Origin: Variovorax sp. OV700
GTDB taxonomy: Bacteria > Pseudomonadota > Gammaproteobacteria > Burkholderiales > Burkholderiaceae_C
Reading direction: 5' to 3'
DNA length: 64,000 bases
NCBI RefSeq assembly: GCF_900099805.1
Contig: NZ_FNDR01000003.1
Location: 372,001-436,000 of the forward strand
The notes beneath the pieces are model-generated. The model saw only the letters and a program-made list of their open reading frames with translations, ran no database searches and was not told the DNA's origin. Within the stretch, counting starts at the first letter, position 1. Each line of letters opens with the position of its first letter. The translations under genes and the position numbers were made by a program. Shown here in pieces: positions 48,099-58,416 of this stretch.

Positions 48099-50300
48099 TT
48101 ACCAGCGGTAGGTGGCCGTTGCCACCGCCGTGCGCTGCGTGCCCAGGTAGCAATAAGCGTAGGCGCAATTCGCGACGTAGGTCTTGTTGGTCAGGTTGCG
48201 CAGGTTCAGCGCCAGCGTCCAGCGGTCGATGTCGTAGCCGATCATCGCGTCCAGCAGCGTGTACGACGGCACCTTGGCCGGTGCGACGATTTCCCCGTCG
48301 CCATGGGTCGAGCCGTTGAAGCGCGCGCCCACGCCCACCTTCAGGCCGTTGCTGAAGCGATAGTCCGCCCACACCGACAGGCGGTTGCGCGGAACCGACA
48401 TCGACTGCTTGCCGATCTCCTCGACCCTGCTGCTGGCCGTGACTATGGCGCGCGGCGTGTAGGCGTACGAGGCCGTGAGGTTCAGCCGCGGCATGAGCTC
48501 GGTGGTGGCCTCGAGTTCGAGGCCGCGCACCGAGATCTCGCCCGTCTGCTTGGGCATGAAGCTCGCGTCGTAGGTGATGTAGTTCTTGCGGCGCAGGTCG
48601 AAGATGGCCGCGCTGTAGAGCGATTTGCCGCCCGGCGGCTGGTAGCGGATGCCGGCCTCGTATTGGCGGCCGCTTTCCGGCTTGAAGGGCGTCTTGGTGG
48701 CGGGATCGAGCGCGCCAATGGGCGCGAACGATTCGGAGTAGCTCAGATAGGGCGCGAGTCCGTTCGGCGCCAGGTAGACGAGGCCCGCGCGCTTGGTGAA
48801 CTTGTGCTCAGAAATGCGCTGCGTGGTGCCGTCGAGCCGGCTGTAGTTGCTGCTCTGCGCCGTGTCGTAGCGGCCACCCAGCGTGAGCGACCACCGGTCG
48901 CCCCACTTGATTTGGTCCTGCACGTAGATGCCGGTCTGCGCCAGCCGGTTCACGCCATTGACGTACGGGGCGGGAAGGTCGATGGCGCCGCCGTAGACGG
49001 GGGCGTAGATGTCGAGCAGCGGCGCGCCGACGATGCTGCTGAAGGTGTACTGGTCGATGCGGGTGCGCTGGTAGTCCAGCCCCACCAGCACCTTGTGCTG
49101 CCAGTCCCCCGATCGCAGGTCGGCCTGCAACTGGTTGTCCATGGTGAGCGAGGTCGTGCTTTCCTGGCTGCCGAACACGCCCCGGTTCAGGTACCGGTAG
49201 TTGGCGGGGCTGAGCGCGTTGGTCGGGTCCATGGCAGCGAAGCTCGGCGACTGCAGAGTCCGGTAATCGACTTCGAGCTTGCCGTAGCGCAATTTCTGGC
49301 GTGCGGTGAAGGTGTCGTTGAAGCGATGCTCCAGCTGGTAGCCGATCATCTTCTGGTCGTGGTTGAAGTGATCGAAGCTCGGGTCGGCGACGTTCAGGTC
49401 GCTCGGAATGAAGGTGCCGATGCGCGTCGGCCTCAGCGAGCCCTCGACGGGCCGGATCCGGCTGTAGGCGCCTGCGCGGTTCTTCTGGTACTGGGCCAGC
49501 AGCGTGAAGGTGGTGTCGCTCGAAGGCTTCCAGGTGATCGAAGGCGCGATGTAGGTGCGGTCGTCGCGCGAGCTGCCGCCGGGCAGCTGGGCGTCGCGCA
49601 GGACGCCGGTGATGCGGTAGAGCACCTTGCCTTCCGCATCGAGCGCCCCCGAGAAGTCGCCGGCCACCTGGCGGCGGGCATCATTGCCGTACTGCAGTTG
49701 TATTTCGCGCAGCGGCTCGGCCGTCGGCAGCTTGCTCGCGATGTTGACCACGCCGCCCGGGCTCGCCATGCCGTAGAGCACCGAGGTCGGGCCGCGCAGC
49801 ACTTCGATGCGCTCGCTGCCGTAGTTCTCGGTCTTCCAGATGCCCCAGGTGCCGTTGTTGCGCAGCGGCAGGCCGTCCAGGTAGAAGCCGGGCGCATAGC
49901 CGTCGAAGCCGCGGATCGCGATCCAGTCGTAGCGCGAATCGGCACCGAACGGGGCGATGTTGACGCCCGGCGTGTAGCCGAGCGCATCCTTGACGTTGGT
50001 GGCGCCGATGGCGTCCATGCGGTCGGCCGTGATCACCGAGATCGACTGCGGCGTCTCCACGATCGGCGTGTCGGTCTTGCTGCCTGCCGTGCTGCGCTTG
50101 GCCAGGTAGCCGTTGACGTGGCCGGTGGCGGATTCTTCCGTGGTGGCGTTCACGGTGATTGCGGGCAGGGTCGGGTCGGCGGCGCGCGGCTGCTGTCCCG
50201 TGGCTTGCGCCGAGGCGCTCACGCTGCAAAGTGAAAAGGCTGTGCCGAAGGCCGCGGCAAGCGCGGTATTCAATAGACGTTGACGGGGCAGGGGACGCAT
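48099..50300 (-). CDS. TonB-dependent siderophore receptor of the cluster
   Basis: About 733 residues from the ATG at 50300, chosen because a clean signal peptide follows (RPLPRQRLLNTALAAAFG, cutting after VSASAQ); the frame stays open to 50387 without one. The plug domain follows at once (ETPQSISVITADRMDAIG, IAIRGFDGYAPGFYLDGLPL, IEVLRGPTSVLYGMASPGG), then a beta-barrel ending in the aromatic Trp (TATYRW). There is no STN signalling domain. It is the obvious uptake receptor for the ferric form of the cluster's own product. A terminator separates it from the monooxygenase gene upstream, so it may have its own promoter in the 170-base gap. Confidence 0.92.
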   Translation of the reverse strand: MRPLPRQRLLNTALAAAFGTAFSLCSVSASAQATGQQPRAADPTLPAITVNATTEESATGHVNGYLAKRSTAGSKTDTPIVETPQSISVITADRMDAIGATNVKDALGYTPGVNIAPFGADSRYDWIAIRGFDGYAPGFYLDGLPLRNNGTWGIWKTENYGSERIEVLRGPTSVLYGMASPGGVVNIASKLPTAEPLREIQLQYGNDARRQVAGDFSGALDAEGKVLYRITGVLRDAQLPGGSSRDDRTYIAPSITWKPSSDTTFTLLAQYQKNRAGAYSRIRPVEGSLRPTRIGTFIPSDLNVADPSFDHFNHDQKMIGYQLEHRFNDTFTARQKLRYGKLEVDYRTLQSPSFAAMDPTNALSPANYRYLNRGVFGSQESTTSLTMDNQLQADLRSGDWQHKVLVGLDYQRTRIDQYTFSSIVGAPLLDIYAPVYGGAIDLPAPYVNGVNRLAQTGIYVQDQIKWGDRWSLTLGGRYDTAQSSNYSRLDGTTQRISEHKFTKRAGLVYLAPNGLAPYLSYSESFAPIGALDPATKTPFKPESGRQYEAGIRYQPPGGKSLYSAAIFDLRRKNYITYDASFMPKQTGEISVRGLELEATTELMPRLNLTASYAYTPRAIVTASSRVEEIGKQSMSVPRNRLSVWADYRFSNGLKVGVGARFNGSTHGDGEIVAPAKVPSYTLLDAMIGYDIDRWTLALNLRNLTNKTYVANCAYAYCYLGTQRTAVATATYRW

Positions 50301-50405
50301 AAGGTTGATGACTCCAGGGTGCTTGAATACGACGTGTTCACGTTTCGGCGCCCAAGGCGGCCGATTCCGGCGCCTTGGTGCTTCCATACATGAGACGTTT
50401 GACTT

Positions 50406-50442
50406 AAAAAAAAGGAGACAGCGGGCTGTCTCCTTTCTTTTT
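50406..50442. terminator. Hairpin terminator between monooxygenase and receptor genes
   Basis: Stem AAAGGAGACA / TGTCTCCTTT (50411-50436) with a GC-rich loop, flanked by an eight-base A run on the left and a T tract on the right. On the reverse strand it lies about 30 bases after the ornithine monooxygenase stop. Confidence 0.85.
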
Positions 50443-50471
50443 GCCTACCCTCCCCGGGGGGCAGGACGTGC

Positions 50472-51782
50472 CTAGGCGCGGACCGGCTGGCGCTCGCGGA
50501 GGGCGCTGTTTGCGGCATTGGCCGCCGGAATCGCCTTGAGCAGCGCATTGCCGATTTCGCCCGTGCGCACCGATGTGACCGACAGCAGCGTGTCGCTCAG
50601 CCCGTGCGATGACTCGCAGGCGCCCTGCAGGAAGATGGCCGGATGGAAGTCCGGCGTGCTGCCGAGGCGGTAGTGGCGATCGACCGAGAAATCTCCGAGG
50701 TACGGGGCGAGCGGCGTCAGCAGTGCCTTGTGCTGTTCGCGCGCGTACCCGGTGGCCAGCACCACGGCGTCGTAGCGCGAGGTGCTGTCGCGGCCGGTGT
50801 CCTGGTCGGAAAGGGTGAGGTGGATGCCGTCGACCGTGGCATGCACGTCGCGGATCTCGTGCCGGCGCAGGAAGCGCATGCGGTTCTCGCCGCGGACCTT
50901 CTGCTCGTAGAACATCTTGAAGATCTGCTGGATCAGGTCGAGGTCGGCCACGGCGTAGTTGGTGTGGCCGAACTCGTCGATCAGCGCGGCGCGCTCGTCC
51001 TCGGTCTGGTTGTAGATGTAGTCGGTGAACTCGATGTTGAACACCTCGTTCACGAACGGGCTGTCGTCGGACGGGCGGATCGAGCGGGCCCGCATGATCA
51101 GGTCGACCTGCGGCGCGTGCGGCCGGCCCTGCAGGTCCATGAAAATCTCGGCCGCGCTCTGGCCGGCGCCGACGATGGCGATCTTTGCGGCTTCGGGCAG
51201 GCGGGCCATGTCCCGCAGGTAGCTGCTCGAATGGAACACGCGCGGGTCGTCCCGGAGCGGCCCGAAGCCCTCCGGAATGTTGGGCATGCCGCCGATGCTG
51301 ACGACCAGGTTGCGCGCGAGCCGCTCGGTCACCTGGCCGCTACCGTCGCGCGAGCGCACGCGCAGTAATGAAACCTCGCCGCCGTGCGTTTCCTTTTCGG
51401 GCAGCACCTCGAAGACTTCCTCGCCGTACACGCAGGCGTCCTCGAACTGGGCCGCGGCCCAGCCCAGGTAGTCGTTGAACTCGTGGCGGCTGGGGAAGAA
51501 GGTCTTCAGGTTGATGAAGTCTTGCAGGCGCTTCTTCTCGTGCAGGTAGTTGATGAAGGTGAAGCGGCTGGTCGGGTTGCGCAGCGTCGCCAGGTCTTTC
51601 ATGAAGGAAATCTGCATGTGCGCCTGGTCCAGCATCATGTCCTTGTGCCAGGCGAAGCCGGCCTGCTTCTCGATGAACATCGCATCGACGCGGCGGCCGT
51701 CGCGGCGTTTCTCGTCCAGCGCAATGGCCAGCGCGATGTTCGAAGGGCCGAAGCCGATGCCGATGAGGTCGTGAATCACCAT
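50472..51782 (-). CDS. L-ornithine N5-monooxygenase (PvdA/SidA type)
   Basis: A 436-residue flavin monooxygenase of the siderophore N-hydroxylase family. The N-terminal FAD motif is LIGIGFGPSNIALA (family GxGPxN); DQAHMQISFMKDLATLRNP is the family's substrate/FAD block; the NADPH motif is IVGAGQSAAEIF; the C-terminal ATGY block is LATGYAREQH. The enzyme hydroxylates ornithine (or lysine) at the side-chain amine. Context of formyl- and acyltransferases makes N5-hydroxyornithine for hydroxamates the likely product. It starts 12 bases after the acyltransferase stop, so it is in the same operon. Confidence 0.93.
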   Translation of the reverse strand: MVIHDLIGIGFGPSNIALAIALDEKRRDGRRVDAMFIEKQAGFAWHKDMMLDQAHMQISFMKDLATLRNPTSRFTFINYLHEKKRLQDFINLKTFFPSRHEFNDYLGWAAAQFEDACVYGEEVFEVLPEKETHGGEVSLLRVRSRDGSGQVTERLARNLVVSIGGMPNIPEGFGPLRDDPRVFHSSSYLRDMARLPEAAKIAIVGAGQSAAEIFMDLQGRPHAPQVDLIMRARSIRPSDDSPFVNEVFNIEFTDYIYNQTEDERAALIDEFGHTNYAVADLDLIQQIFKMFYEQKVRGENRMRFLRRHEIRDVHATVDGIHLTLSDQDTGRDSTSRYDAVVLATGYAREQHKALLTPLAPYLGDFSVDRHYRLGSTPDFHPAIFLQGACESSHGLSDTLLSVTSVRTGEIGNALLKAIPAANAANSALRERQPVRA

Positions 51783-51794
51783 GGCGGTTTTCCT

Positions 51795-52829
51795 TTACAC
51801 AGAGTGTTGGGCGGGCGTGGCGGCGCCGTCGCTGCGGGGCAGCCACAGGGCGTCGGTGAAATAGCGTTCGCGCAGCATCACCACGAGCAGCGCGCGCTTG
51901 TGCGGCAGGTCGAACTCCTTCACCTTGGCGTAGCCGGACTTGTCGAGGTTTCGGATCTGCTGCAGGTGGTCGATGCGCGGCTCGCCCACGGCACGCTGGG
52001 TGCGCGGGTCGCACAAAAAGATGTAGTGCGAAATCGAGGTGAGCCATGCGGTGGCAAAGGCCTTGCCGCGGAACGCAGGCTCGCCGATCAGCACGTGCCA
52101 GCCGCGGTCGTGGTCGTCCACGTCGTAGAACGGCGCGATGCGGCTCTCCTTGGCCCAGTACATCTCGAAGTAGCCGAAGGGCTCGTCGTCGAGGCAGGCG
52201 ATCATCGAATGCATGTGCGGGTCGCGGTCGATGGCCGAAAGGTACTGGCGGTGCTTGTCGAGGTCGCCTTCTTCCTCCCAGATCACGGCCACGTCGGGGT
52301 CGTTCATCCAGCGGTTGAACATCGCGAGGTCGGCCTCGAAGTCGAAGCTGCGAAACGAAAAAGTCTTGCCGAGCCAGGGGATGAAGCGCTGGTAGAGCAC
52401 GCCGCGCGGTTTGGGCGGTCGCACGGGGTGGCGCTTTCCGTTGCTCAATGCGTATTGAAGCGCGATGGGCGGGTGCACGGTGGGCAGCCAGAGAGAGGGC
52501 TGCTGCCACAGCATGTCGCGGCATGCGAGGGCCTTGCCATCTTCGGCCTGAAGCAACACGCCGGCCTGCACGAGTGCTGCGGCCGGATGGCTCGGGGCCA
52601 CGGTGAAGGTCTTGTTCGCCGGTTGGTATTCGAACGCGCCTTCGAGTGCCGCGAGCAGATGAGCCGTGGAGGCGTCGCTGCCGTCCACCCACTCAAGCGT
52701 GGCGCCCTGGCCGGTCTTCCATAGCGAGCGCGAGCCGTCCTGCGTGTTGCGCACGCTGAGCATCTCGCCCTCGCGCGTGATCGCGTGCGGCATGCCGTCC
52801 GCGTAGGAAACATGGAGAGCGGACGTCAT
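51795..52829 (-). CDS. IucB-type N-hydroxy-amine acyltransferase
   Basis: A 344-residue two-part protein. The N-terminal 150 residues are a siderophore-specific region. The C-terminal GNAT-like domain has FNRWMNDPDVAVIWEEEG, a core YFEMYWAKE strand and the GWHVLIGEPAFRGKAFATAW acetyl-CoA motif typical of IucB/RhbD/AlcB proteins that acylate N-hydroxylysine or N-hydroxyornithine. It probably acetylates N5-hydroxyornithine from the neighbouring monooxygenase; another acyl group cannot be excluded. Its start overlaps the stop of the formyltransferase gene by four bases (ATGA), so the two are coupled. Having both this and a formyltransferase is noteworthy. Confidence 0.88.
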   Translation of the reverse strand: MTSALHVSYADGMPHAITREGEMLSVRNTQDGSRSLWKTGQGATLEWVDGSDASTAHLLAALEGAFEYQPANKTFTVAPSHPAAALVQAGVLLQAEDGKALACRDMLWQQPSLWLPTVHPPIALQYALSNGKRHPVRPPKPRGVLYQRFIPWLGKTFSFRSFDFEADLAMFNRWMNDPDVAVIWEEEGDLDKHRQYLSAIDRDPHMHSMIACLDDEPFGYFEMYWAKESRIAPFYDVDDHDRGWHVLIGEPAFRGKAFATAWLTSISHYIFLCDPRTQRAVGEPRIDHLQQIRNLDKSGYAKVKEFDLPHKRALLVVMLRERYFTDALWLPRSDGAATPAQHSV

Positions 52830-53677
52830 GCGATCCTTTCGGTGAGCGGTTGCCGTTGCTCTGCAAGCAGGGCCAGGCCCTCGTGCAGGGCGGGGAATAG
52901 GCTGTGGTTGAAGTTGTTCCAGCGCAGCTCGAGGATGGTGTCCTCGGGGTCGATGGTGGTGCGCAGCGCGTCGTGGATCACCTCACCGGAGTCGATGCCG
53001 TTATCGACGTAGTGCAGCGAGGCGCCTGTCTTGAACAGCGGCGCGACGGCGGCGCTCTCCATCGTTGCCCAGTCGACGATCTTGCGGCCCTGCGCGCCGT
53101 GCAGCGCATCGAGCGTGGCGTAGGCGCCGCGGCGTTCGTAGGGAGACTCGATGCGCGTGATGCCCGGATGGATATTGACGATCTTGCGGTGGAACGGTGC
53201 GCCGGGCCGCACCAGTTCGTCCAGGATCACGAGCAGCCCGTCGAGCACGACGATATCGGCCTGCAGCGTCAGCAGCTTGTCGAGCAGCGTGCGCTCGAAG
53301 CGGCTCTTGCCGGCCACGCGATCGGCCGCGTCGAGCGGCAGCCGCCGATATTCGGAAGGCACCGAATGGAAGATGTCGGTGAGCGTCTTGCCCTGCGTCT
53401 TGAGCCCGCTCGGAAAGATCCATTTCTTGCCGGGCTGGCACGAGAAGCCGTAGTCCAGCAGCGCGGCCTGGTCGCGCGGCGAGCGCGGGTCGTCGTCGAT
53501 GACGATGCCTTCGAGCGAATAGGCGTCGCCCAGCGGGGTTTCATCGAGCGCCCGGGCCAGGTACTCGAGCGGGGACGCCATGTAGCGCTGCTCGCCCTTG
53601 TACGCAACATGCTGGCCGGCCTTGTCGGCCGCGGCGTTTCTCAAAGACAGGATGTAGACGAGCTTGGCCTTGGACAT
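52826..53677 (-). CDS. N5-hydroxyornithine formyltransferase (PvdF-like)
   Basis: A 283-residue formyltransferase-fold protein. It carries the family His-Pro-Gly motif in VNIHPGITRIESPYERRG and a later GIDSGEVIHD loop with the conserved Asp. It resembles PvdF-type enzymes that use N10-formyltetrahydrofolate to make N5-formyl-N5-hydroxyornithine for siderophores. It precedes the acyltransferase and the monooxygenase in one reverse-strand operon, 49 bases after the FhuF-like gene. Confidence 0.88.
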   Translation of the reverse strand: MSKAKLVYILSLRNAAADKAGQHVAYKGEQRYMASPLEYLARALDETPLGDAYSLEGIVIDDDPRSPRDQAALLDYGFSCQPGKKWIFPSGLKTQGKTLTDIFHSVPSEYRRLPLDAADRVAGKSRFERTLLDKLLTLQADIVVLDGLLVILDELVRPGAPFHRKIVNIHPGITRIESPYERRGAYATLDALHGAQGRKIVDWATMESAAVAPLFKTGASLHYVDNGIDSGEVIHDALRTTIDPEDTILELRWNNFNHSLFPALHEGLALLAEQRQPLTERIA

Positions 53678-53726
53678 AGGTGTGGAATGAATGGATAGAA
53701 CGAAGACGGAATGGCCCGCAATCTGT

Positions 53727-54455
53727 TCACCCGAAGCCGCGGTGCTCCGGCGCCAGCGGGCATGCGTTGCAGTGGTGCTCGTGCGGCAACAGGTAGTTGA
53801 GGCAGCACTCGCGGTGCAGCTTCACCGCCGCGTTTCGCTGGCGGCCGTGGAGCGGGTTGGCGCGAAGATCGCGCGGCCAAGTCGCGGTGTGAAGCAGCAG
53901 CTGCCAGTCCTCTGCAATCGACGGCGCGCCGCCGGTTGCGGCCAGCGCCACGTCGAACACCGGTTCCATGAGCCGGACGGTGTTGCTCCAGAGGATCTTG
54001 GGCGCGAGCCGCGTGAGGCCGCAGAGGGCTGCAAAGAGTGGGGCGAGGTGCTGCCACAGCAGCGGTTCATAGCGCTCGGCGGCATCGGCCCCAAGTTGCG
54101 ACTGGCCCGGGTGCCGGATATGAAATCCGACCGGGCCGCCGTGCGCATCCAGCCGCACCCAGGTGTGTTCCGCCGCAATGGGGAACACGTGCCGCAGCAT
54201 GCTGGCCGCGGCCATCACCGGCGGCAACAGCATCGCGATGTATTCGAGGCTCCACGCGGAGGCGACGGGGCGCCAATCGGCGCCGCTGACACCTCTGTAG
54301 CGCGCGTTGCGTTGCAGCACGTCGGCGAGCAGCGCGGGTGACCGTGCGAGTTCCGCCACGCGCACCGCATCGGCGGGCACCGTGTCCGCGCATTGCAGCT
54401 TCTCGCCATGCGCGGCCAGCTCGCCCTGGAACAACGGCTCCAGCAGCGGGATCAT
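53727..54455 (-). CDS. FhuF-like siderophore ferric reductase
   Basis: A 242-residue protein. The C-terminus carries the FhuF-type 2Fe-2S motif: Cys-Cys, ten residues, Cys, two residues, Cys (CCLNYLLPHEHHCNACPL). The middle has TWVRLDAHGG and a long helical region as in FhuF. Such proteins reduce ferric hydroxamate siderophores in the cytoplasm to release iron, supporting a hydroxamate-type product. It is the first gene of the reverse operon. The 151 bases to the divergent exporter gene hold the presumed promoters; I see no Fur-like site there, consistent with sigma-factor control instead. Confidence 0.87.
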   Translation of the reverse strand: MIPLLEPLFQGELAAHGEKLQCADTVPADAVRVAELARSPALLADVLQRNARYRGVSGADWRPVASAWSLEYIAMLLPPVMAAASMLRHVFPIAAEHTWVRLDAHGGPVGFHIRHPGQSQLGADAAERYEPLLWQHLAPLFAALCGLTRLAPKILWSNTVRLMEPVFDVALAATGGAPSIAEDWQLLLHTATWPRDLRANPLHGRQRNAAVKLHRECCLNYLLPHEHHCNACPLAPEHRGFG

Positions 54456-54606
54456 GGGTCGGCGTTCCGCGGGGTCATCCCTTCAAGACGGATTCGCGCG
54501 GCGGCTGTTCATGTGGCGCCGCGCTGAACATTGCCGCGGCTCAGCCGTCTAGGCAGTAGGTGGCACGAAGCCACCGCTGTCGCCCCCGGGCGGAAAGAGC
54601 CTTTGC

Positions 54607-56298
<1,692 letters not shown>

Positions 56299-56307
56299 AG
56301 GAGGGGA

Positions 56308-56556
56308 ATGAAAGACAAGACCCACAAGAGCCGGCCTCCCGATGGCCCCGCCTTCAACGTCGCCTGGACGCTCTTCTGCACGCTGCATGACGAGCCCTCG
56401 CCCGAGCGCGCGGAGCAACTCGTGCGCTGGCTCGGCGTCGATCCCGAAAATATCAGCGCGCTGGACGACGTGCTGACCCTGTGGGCGTTGACCGGGGCTG
56501 CGCTCATGAAGCCTGCGCTGGAGGAGGCGCGGCATGAAGAGAAGCGCCTGCAGTGA
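56308..56556 (+). CDS. Stand-alone DUF4880 (FecR N-terminal) mini-protein 2
   Basis: 82 residues. The core (AWTLFCTLHDEPSPERAEQL, RWLGVDPENISALDDV, LTLWALTGAAL) follows the DUF4880 pattern: helix, WL-DP turn, helix with LW-L-G. No membrane helix. It is nine bases after the exporter stop, so it is probably co-transcribed with it. It is convergent with mini-protein 3, with only 12 bases between. I infer a cytoplasmic sigma-binding role, as for the one at 20891. Confidence 0.7.
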   Translation: MKDKTHKSRPPDGPAFNVAWTLFCTLHDEPSPERAEQLVRWLGVDPENISALDDVLTLWALTGAALMKPALEEARHEEKRLQ

Positions 56557-56568
56557 AGGGTTGCGGCG

Positions 56569-56784
56569 CTACTTCCGCAAGTCGCGCCACTCGGCTGCGA
56601 TGCCGCCAAGGGCATCCCAGCGCCGCCGTGCTTCCTGGGCGGCGGCCGCATGTTCGGTTGACCTGCTGCGCCACCGGGCCAAGGCCAGGCGCGCGGCAAC
56701 CGCGGCGTCGTGCGGCGCGCTTTCGCTCTCGACGATGAGCGCGAGCGCGCGTTCGATGAGCTTTTCGTCCGGCGCGCTTGCCAC
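56569..56784 (-). CDS. Stand-alone DUF4880-like mini-protein 3
   Basis: 71 residues with a GTG start. The pattern is the most divergent of the three (ERALALIVESES, ALARWRSRSTEHAAAAQEA, RRWDALGG) but keeps the WRS-E-AAA turn and the final W-L-G helix. It starts 10 bases after the stop of the right ECF sigma gene on the same strand, exactly where fecR usually follows fecI. No transmembrane or periplasmic part exists downstream, as the opposite-strand gene ends there. Confidence 0.65.
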   Translation of the reverse strand: MASAPDEKLIERALALIVESESAPHDAAVAARLALARWRSRSTEHAAAAQEARRRWDALGGIAAEWRDLRK

Positions 56785-56794
56785 GATGCGCCGC

Positions 56795-57409
56795 TCAGGC
56801 GAAGTCTTCGGCCAGCTTCGCGTCGAAGCCCGTGCGGTTGGAGACGGTCGTCTGTTCGATCAGTTCCGAGCGAAGCCGGGCGAACACGCGCGAGCAGTCG
56901 ATGGCCGCGCGCAGCAGATGCTTGGCCACGGCCATCTCGGTGATGTTCAGTTGCTGGGCGATTTCGGCGCGCGTGTGTCCGTAGGCGCGAAAAAGCAGGA
57001 ACACTTCGCGCCGGCGGGGTGGCAGCGTCTCCAGCGTCTCGACCACGCGTGCCAGCACCTGCTGCTGCGACGCGATGAATTCGCAGGACGGCACCGTCTG
57101 GCGCGAGCCGACGTTGAAATGCGTGCTGACCCAGTCCTGCGCCACCTTGCGCCGGCGGGCGTCGTCCACGCACAGGTTGCGCGCCACGCGAAACAGCAGG
57201 GCGCGCGGCGACTCGATGCCGCCGCTCGGCGTGCCGTCCGATGCCGTATCGATGCGGGTGTCGTGGTTCAACTTGAGCGCGTGCGCATACACCCGCTCGA
57301 AGCTCGACTGCGCGATGTCCGCCGCGTAGTGGGGGTCCCGCAGGTCGCGCGTCAGCTGACGGCGCAAGTCCGCATAGTGAGCCACGAGTTCCTGGACGAG
57401 GTCGCGCAT
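56795..57409 (-). CDS. ECF sigma factor (FecI-like), second siderophore regulator
   Basis: About 204 residues from the ATG at 57409, behind GAAGG; a TTG at 57427 is an alternative. Region 2: LTRDLRDPHYAADIAQSSFERVY and RALLFRVARNLCVDDARRRK. Region 4: LPPRRREVFLLFRAYGHTRA and EIAQQLNITEMAVAKHLLRA, typical of FecI-type sigmas. It has a longer region 2-4 linker than the left sigma. A perfect Fur-like palindrome lies about 83 bases upstream. It forms an operon with DUF4880 mini-protein 3. I infer iron-regulated control of part of the cluster or of another iron-uptake gene set. Confidence 0.9.
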   Translation of the reverse strand: MRDLVQELVAHYADLRRQLTRDLRDPHYAADIAQSSFERVYAHALKLNHDTRIDTASDGTPSGGIESPRALLFRVARNLCVDDARRRKVAQDWVSTHFNVGSRQTVPSCEFIASQQQVLARVVETLETLPPRRREVFLLFRAYGHTRAEIAQQLNITEMAVAKHLLRAAIDCSRVFARLRSELIEQTTVSNRTGFDAKLAEDFA

Positions 57410-57491
57410 CCGATCGCCTTCTTGCAAGCTTTCGCAGTGGTGGTTCCCGGGCCGGTCACCGGCGCAATCCGCGAGGTGACTCGGTACTTTG

Positions 57492-57510
57492 AATAAGAAT
57501 TATTCTTATT
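57492..57510. promoter_or_regulatory. Fur-box-like operator of the right ECF sigma gene
   Basis: AATAAGAATTATTCTTATT, a perfect 9-1-9 palindrome matching the geometry of the 19-bp Fur box, in an A+T-rich island. It lies upstream of the sigma gene at 56795-57409; the 252-base gap to the next gene holds nothing else I recognise. Confidence 0.8.
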
Positions 57511-57661
57511 GAAGTGTAACCTTAACCGCTGCTGAACGAGGCGGGAAAGGATGCGCGAACCGTCAGCGCGTGCCCTGAAAAAGACACTCGGCCGAAAAAT
57601 GAGTAGTTCTGTTTTCGGCTGGGCGGCGGAGCCTCCCACACCGAAGAACTTCGGCCGGAAA

Positions 57662-58366
57662 TCAGCCCCGCTTGGGGATGCCCAGGCCGCGCGCGACGGC
57701 GGGCCGCGCCACGAAGGCTTCGAGCGTGCGCGCGACGTTCTTGAAGTCGTTGAAGCCCACCAGGTCGCCTGCTTCGTAGAAGCCAATCAGGTTGCGTACC
57801 CACGGGAAGATGGCGATGTCCGCGATGGTGTAACTGTCGCCCGTCACCCAGTTGCGGCCTTCGAGTTGCTTGTCGAGCACGCTGAGCAGCCGCTTCGCTT
57901 CGGCGACGTAGCGGTCGCGCGGACGCTTGTCCTCGTAGTCCTTGCCGGCAAACTTGTTGAAGAAGCCGAGCTGGCCGAACATCGGGCCGATGCCGCCCAT
58001 CTGGAACATCAGCCACTGGATGGTTTCGTAGCGGCCCGCGGCATCCTGCGGGATGAACCGGCCGGTTTTGTCGGCCAGGTAGAGAAGAATCGCGCCCGAC
58101 TCGAACAGCGCGAGCGGCTTGCCGCCGGGCCCGTCGGGATCGAGGATGGCGGGGATCTTGTTGTTCGGGCTGAGCGACAGAAACTCCGGCGACATCTGGT
58201 CGTGGGTCTCGAAGCTCACCAAGTGCGGCTCGTAGGGCAGGCCGGTTTCTTCCAGCATGATCGACACCTTCACCCCGTTGGGCGTGGGCAGCGAATAGAG
58301 CTGCAGCCGGTCAGGGTGGAGGGCGGGCCATTTCTGGGTGATGGGGAAGCGGGACAGGTCGGTCAT
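57662..58366 (-). CDS. Glutathione S-transferase (YghU/YfcG-like)
   Basis: A 234-residue two-domain GST. The thioredoxin-like N-terminal domain (about 18-105) has NNKIPAILDPDG with the cis-Pro and FESGAILLYLADKTG with the glutathione-binding Glu-Ser. The helical C-terminal domain has YTIADIAIFPWV. The sequence resembles bacterial Nu-class GSTs, which reduce disulfides and peroxides. ATG at 58366. No link to the siderophore locus is evident. Confidence 0.92.
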   Translation of the reverse strand: MTDLSRFPITQKWPALHPDRLQLYSLPTPNGVKVSIMLEETGLPYEPHLVSFETHDQMSPEFLSLSPNNKIPAILDPDGPGGKPLALFESGAILLYLADKTGRFIPQDAAGRYETIQWLMFQMGGIGPMFGQLGFFNKFAGKDYEDKRPRDRYVAEAKRLLSVLDKQLEGRNWVTGDSYTIADIAIFPWVRNLIGFYEAGDLVGFNDFKNVARTLEAFVARPAVARGLGIPKRG

Positions 58367-58416
58367 GGGCGGTTCATGAAAAGCGGAGTTGGGACGCCGC
58401 GCCCCGCCGGTTTTTT

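Noticed and set aside
48099-50300. TonB receptor as input to FecI/FecR-style surface signalling
   Set aside because: The mature protein begins directly with the plug; there is no room for an STN signalling domain, and no full-length FecR is encoded in the cluster.
57643-57656. Inverted repeat CCGAAGAACTTCGG downstream of the GST gene
   Set aside because: The loop would be two bases and no T tract follows, so I do not call it a terminator or operator.
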